DNA of 22,971 nucleotides, from NCBI GenBank assembly GCA_964646075.1, contig CAZYBZ010000005.1, positions 1-22,971 on the forward strand. The letters run 5' to 3'. Position numbers and translations under genes: made by a program. Source of the stretch: JAYENY01 sp964646075 (GTDB lineage Bacteria; Patescibacteriota; Minisyncoccia; Minisyncoccales; PEYH01). This document shows positions 20,343 to 22,971 of the stretch, piece after piece (within the stretch, counting starts at the first letter, position 1; each line of letters opens with the position of its first letter). Under the pieces are notes generated by a model that had not been told where the DNA came from, made no database searches, and saw only the letters and a program-made list of their open reading frames with translations.

Positions 20343-22121
20343 TTAGGGTATTTCTACTATGTGGGAAATATTATCGCCTACTTTATACCTAGCCCAAGTG
20401 TTAGTGTCTACAATCCAAAACGGAGCAGGCAAAGTAGTGGATCCTAGATAAAAATTATCTTTGCCTGAAAAAAATTTCATACGAACCAGTCCGCCCCATC
20501 TCCATGGATGTTCAATAGGTAAAATAAATTTTCTTTTTTCTCCAGTAATAAGATTTTCAAAAAGAATAAGATTATTTCTTCTAACAATTTTGCGATCTTC
20601 AATAACCTCTACTTTTCTATTAGAGAGAAAAGACATAACTAAATACTCGTTATTTCTCAAGAAAGAAAAGAAATTCGGAGTGTCAGAATGTCCTTTAAAC
20701 ATCTCAATTAATTCTGGGTAATAAACAACTGCTTTCCCTAAAGTTCTTTCTAAGATTAAATCTCCTTCTCTATTAAAAATAAGTAATTCATCTATCGTCC
20801 TAATCGCTATCAAGCTTCCATCTTTTGACCAACTAATCATCCATGAAGAAGGCGATCCTATGCCCATCCTTGCCGTCCTTATTGTCTTTACCTTATTCGT
20901 CTCAACATCTCTTAAGCGAATTTCTTGATTTCCTGGACCGGAAGCATATATAATATAAATTGCCTTCTGCCCGCAAGGTGAATATCTTGGCACACTCGTG
21001 AGAACATCTACTCCTGTTTTACCTCCAAAAGCTTCAATCACGTCTTGACTGTTTTTAATCTCAACATCTTTTTTTGTCCGAGCATTAATAAACCCGGAGT
21101 AAATTTTGAGATTTTTTCCATCTACTCCAATTTCAAAAAAAGGAGAACACTTCACAGATGCTCCAAAATGTTGGAGACAAAAAAGAATTCTCCTGCTGTC
21201 AGGAAGCCACCCATTAAAACGTATAGATTGTGCCCCTTCTACTATCTCTTTCCACTTTTTAAAAGATTCCCTTGTCTTCTTCTCGTCTTCAATGAAATAA
21301 AACGGTCTTTCTACTTCAACCCTTTCTTTTCCATCGTTTCTCATGATCCATAGCGAGGTATGCGTGCCAACAATGGTTCCAAAATTCCTAATCGCTTCAA
21401 CCGAATTATAAGCAATATATTTTCCATCTGGCGATAATTCAAACTCCTGTATTTGACCAAGCTTATTAAAAAATTCAACTTGTTCCTGGCAAAATTTTTG
21501 AATCCGTTCTCTTCTGTCCTCCCGATCATTCATCCTTTCCTTACATGCTTCAAAGACTTCTTGTTCTGATCTATCTTCTATCCTTCCCCTATACTTCTCA
21601 TATTCTACTGCCCCGGGCATACCAGCTAAAGGCTGAGCAGGCTCTCCTTCTCTTCCTCTCCACAATTCTCCTTTTTCATTAATCCAAAAGAATGTTCCGT
21701 CAGGTGAAACAGAAAACTGAACAATCTTCTCTTCTGTATCAATTATCCTATGTCTTCTTCTTAGTTCTTTGCTTAATATCCAAATATCACCTCCTTGTAA
21801 AAAAGCAATTTCTCTTTTATCTTCTTCTATAAATCCTTCCTTAAGTGACAAGCTAAAATAATGCTTGGCCTCTTCTATCCTCTTCTTTCTTTCTGCTGTT
21901 GGTATTGTCTTTGGCTTTTCAGGTATTACTGAGGCCACCTCTGGGGCCGCCTCCATAACATCTTCAACTATCTTATCTTCCACATCCACTTTCTCAACCA
22001 CATGTTCTTCAGGTCGTTCCCTAAAATGGAAAAATAACCCACCGACAATTAAGATAATTACTATCACGGCAATAATTATTCCTAATGAACTAAATCCTTT
22101 ATTGTAAAATTCATTTTTCAT
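20343..22121 (-). CDS. Membrane-anchored beta-propeller-like protein
   Basis: A 592-residue protein: short N-terminus with KGFSSLG (8-14), a hydrophobic helix (about 14-33), an acidic Pro/Val-rich linker (34-75), then repeated beta-strand blades of TolB/WD40 appearance. Examples are GGDIWILSKE...IVQFSVSPDGTFFWINEKGELW, FELSPDGKYIAYNS...SLWIMRNDG, INGWLPDSRRILFC-like and ISWSKDGSLIAIRTIDELLIFNREGDLI. The KG|FSSLG start resembles a prepilin peptidase site but lacks the Glu at +5, so a plain signal anchor is equally likely. It probably displays a propeller domain outside the membrane. Substrate or partner unknown. It lies 27 bases downstream of a gene with an almost identical anchor and 25 bases upstream of alaS. 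Confidence 0.85.
   Translation of the reverse strand: MKNEFYNKGFSSLGIIIAVIVIILIVGGLFFHFRERPEEHVVEKVDVEDKIVEDVMEAAPEVASVIPEKPKTIPTAERKKRIEEAKHYFSLSLKEGFIEEDKREIAFLQGGDIWILSKELRRRHRIIDTEEKIVQFSVSPDGTFFWINEKGELWRGREGEPAQPLAGMPGAVEYEKYRGRIEDRSEQEVFEACKERMNDREDRRERIQKFCQEQVEFFNKLGQIQEFELSPDGKYIAYNSVEAIRNFGTIVGTHTSLWIMRNDGKERVEVERPFYFIEDEKKTRESFKKWKEIVEGAQSIRFNGWLPDSRRILFCLQHFGASVKCSPFFEIGVDGKNLKIYSGFINARTKKDVEIKNSQDVIEAFGGKTGVDVLTSVPRYSPCGQKAIYIIYASGPGNQEIRLRDVETNKVKTIRTARMGIGSPSSWMISWSKDGSLIAIRTIDELLIFNREGDLILERTLGKAVVYYPELIEMFKGHSDTPNFFSFLRNNEYLVMSFLSNRKVEVIEDRKIVRRNNLILFENLITGEKRKFILPIEHPWRWGGLVRMKFFSGKDNFYLGSTTLPAPFWIVDTNTWARYKVGDNISHIVEIP
22022..22062 (-). repeat. Anchor-coding repeat, copy in the beta-propeller gene
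   Basis: These 41 bases match 22931-22971 at 38 positions. They encode the C-terminal half of the membrane anchor (…ILIVGGLFFHF). The other copy runs to the window edge, so the true repeat may be longer. Confidence 0.85.
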
Positions 22122-22148
22122 ATTTTTTCTTAAACTTAAATCCTTTGT

Positions 22149-22971
22149 CTACTCTAACCCTAACGCCTCTCTCGCTTCAGTCGGCAACTCAATAACAATT
22201 GGTTCATTGAAGCTATGATAACGGAATATTACGTTTCTCTCTATCCTCGTCCCCCAGATTTCCCCTTCTAATATCATCTGTAATTGATTTTTTACAGGAA
22301 GAAAAGTAGTTCTATCTATCCATTGTAAAATATCTACTTCTTTAAGTTCTTCGAATCCTGGGTCTGTTATCCCTAATACTTCAAATTGGGCTCCCATTAT
22401 TTCCAAAAATTTGTCAATATCAGAATTTATCCTGATCAAATAACTATCAATACCATTTATTTTTTCTATATCTAAAATTTCAATCTCTGATGCTTCTAAT
22501 AGATCAACCCATTCCTCAAAAAAATTTCCCCAAGGCGCTTTAGTTTTAGTCCAGACTGGAGGCAAGTCTAAGCTAGTTATTTCTAGATATTTCATATTAT
22601 CAATCCAATACATCTCCACATCTGTTTCTATAACCTCTTCTGGCATTTGGGATATTGTCATTGTTACTTTCGTCGTTGCTGTCATCATTGTTTTTTGATC
22701 AATCATGTCAACCATAATGTAAAAAAAGCCACTCTCATATCCACGGATTGTCTTTTCGGCCACAGTAACTTTCGATTCCGCCATTGTTTCTATATCAAGC
22801 TTGTAGGTCTTCATGTGTCGAAACGTCTCAGATATCTTTTTTATTAGTTCTTCTGGTCTTATTTCTACGACATCTTCATCAATTATTTCTTCAACAATTA
22901 CAGATTCTTCAGGGATATCTCTTCTAAAATTAAAATGGAAAAATAACCCACCGAGAATTAAAATAACTACT
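22149..22971 (-). CDS. Membrane-anchored LolA/LppX-like protein, N-terminus cut by window edge
   Basis: The frame is open from the right window edge (first full codon at 22970) to the stop at 22149, so the gene is longer than its first internal ATG (22814) suggests. The visible part starts inside a hydrophobic anchor (VVILILGGLFFHF), followed by an acidic linker (EESVIVEEIIDEDVVEIRPEE) and a domain of about 230 residues. That domain (KKISETFRHMKTYKLDIETM..., WIDRTTFLPVKNQLQMILEG, RYHSFNEPIVIELPTEA) has the look of the LolA/LppX/DUF6612 half-barrel fold, which binds lipids or acts as an external sensor. This fold assignment is from pattern only. It is probably co-transcribed with the downstream beta-propeller gene. 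Confidence 0.8.
   Translation of the reverse strand, partial: VVILILGGLFFHFNFRRDIPEESVIVEEIIDEDVVEIRPEELIKKISETFRHMKTYKLDIETMAESKVTVAEKTIRGYESGFFYIMVDMIDQKTMMTATTKVTMTISQMPEEVIETDVEMYWIDNMKYLEITSLDLPPVWTKTKAPWGNFFEEWVDLLEASEIEILDIEKINGIDSYLIRINSDIDKFLEIMGAQFEVLGITDPGFEELKEVDILQWIDRTTFLPVKNQLQMILEGEIWGTRIERNVIFRYHSFNEPIVIELPTEAREALGLE
22931..22971 (-). repeat. Anchor-coding repeat, copy in the edge gene
   Basis: Partner of 22022-22062, with three mismatches in 41 bases, all within codons of the membrane anchor. The match stops where the linkers begin and is truncated on the other side by the window edge. Confidence 0.85.

Noticed and set aside
22149..22814. Start of the edge gene at the internal ATG 22814
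   Set aside because: The frame continues open to the window edge and encodes a membrane anchor matching the neighbouring gene, so the internal ATG is not the start.

Overview
The window reads as chromosomal DNA of a reduced-genome bacterium, most likely a member of the Patescibacteria (Candidate Phyla Radiation, Parcubacteria-like). Reasons: AT-rich sequence; every gene on the minus strand in tightly packed, often overlapping operons; shortened aminoacyl-tRNA synthetases (AlaRS 586 aa, ProS 418 aa); GatCAB-type glutamine charging; a membrane-anchored protein of the 'baseplate J-like' type frequently annotated in this group; and no biosynthetic genes. TGA is used as a real stop (rplQ), so the UGA=Gly code of Gracilibacteria/Absconditabacteria does not apply. 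The lineage call is inference from content, not from a search.

Layout, read in the direction of transcription (right to left). 22971-20343: two membrane-anchored surface proteins with nearly identical N-terminal anchors, the first cut by the window edge. 20317-17227: alaS, then the baseplate-J-like membrane protein. 17135-12815: a promoter and the translation operon infA-rpmJ-rpsM-rpsK-rpsD-rpoA-rplQ-rplM-rpsI. 12782-10707: a processive family-2 glycosyltransferase and a membrane-anchored thioredoxin-fold protein with a repeat tail. 10604-7336: murA, an Mbl-like mreB, and DNA polymerase III delta prime. 7298-4184: a promoter, frr, rseP and proS. 4175-793: a second mreB, gatC, gatA and a small membrane protein. 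675-434: three tRNAs (initiator fMet, elongator Met, Asp). 273-1: the start of another membrane protein, cut by the window edge.

Themes. Cell-wall and shape functions (murA, two MreB proteins) are mixed with translation factors and information processing. Two gene orders look like contracted versions of orders known from Firmicutes: frr-rseP-proS without uppS-cdsA-dxr, and rplQ-rplM-rpsI without cbiO/truA. Several proteins lack standard domains: AlaRS lacks the C-Ala domain and much of the editing beta-barrel, ProS lacks the INS editing domain, and RpoA lacks the alpha-CTD, which is replaced by a half-lysine tail. Shine-Dalgarno sequences are almost absent. Three well-spaced promoters lie so close to their start codons that the mRNAs would be nearly leaderless. 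The initiator tRNA has an altered elbow (18:55) although its initiator hallmarks are kept. I found no CRISPR array, transposase, prophage or recognisable new defence system.
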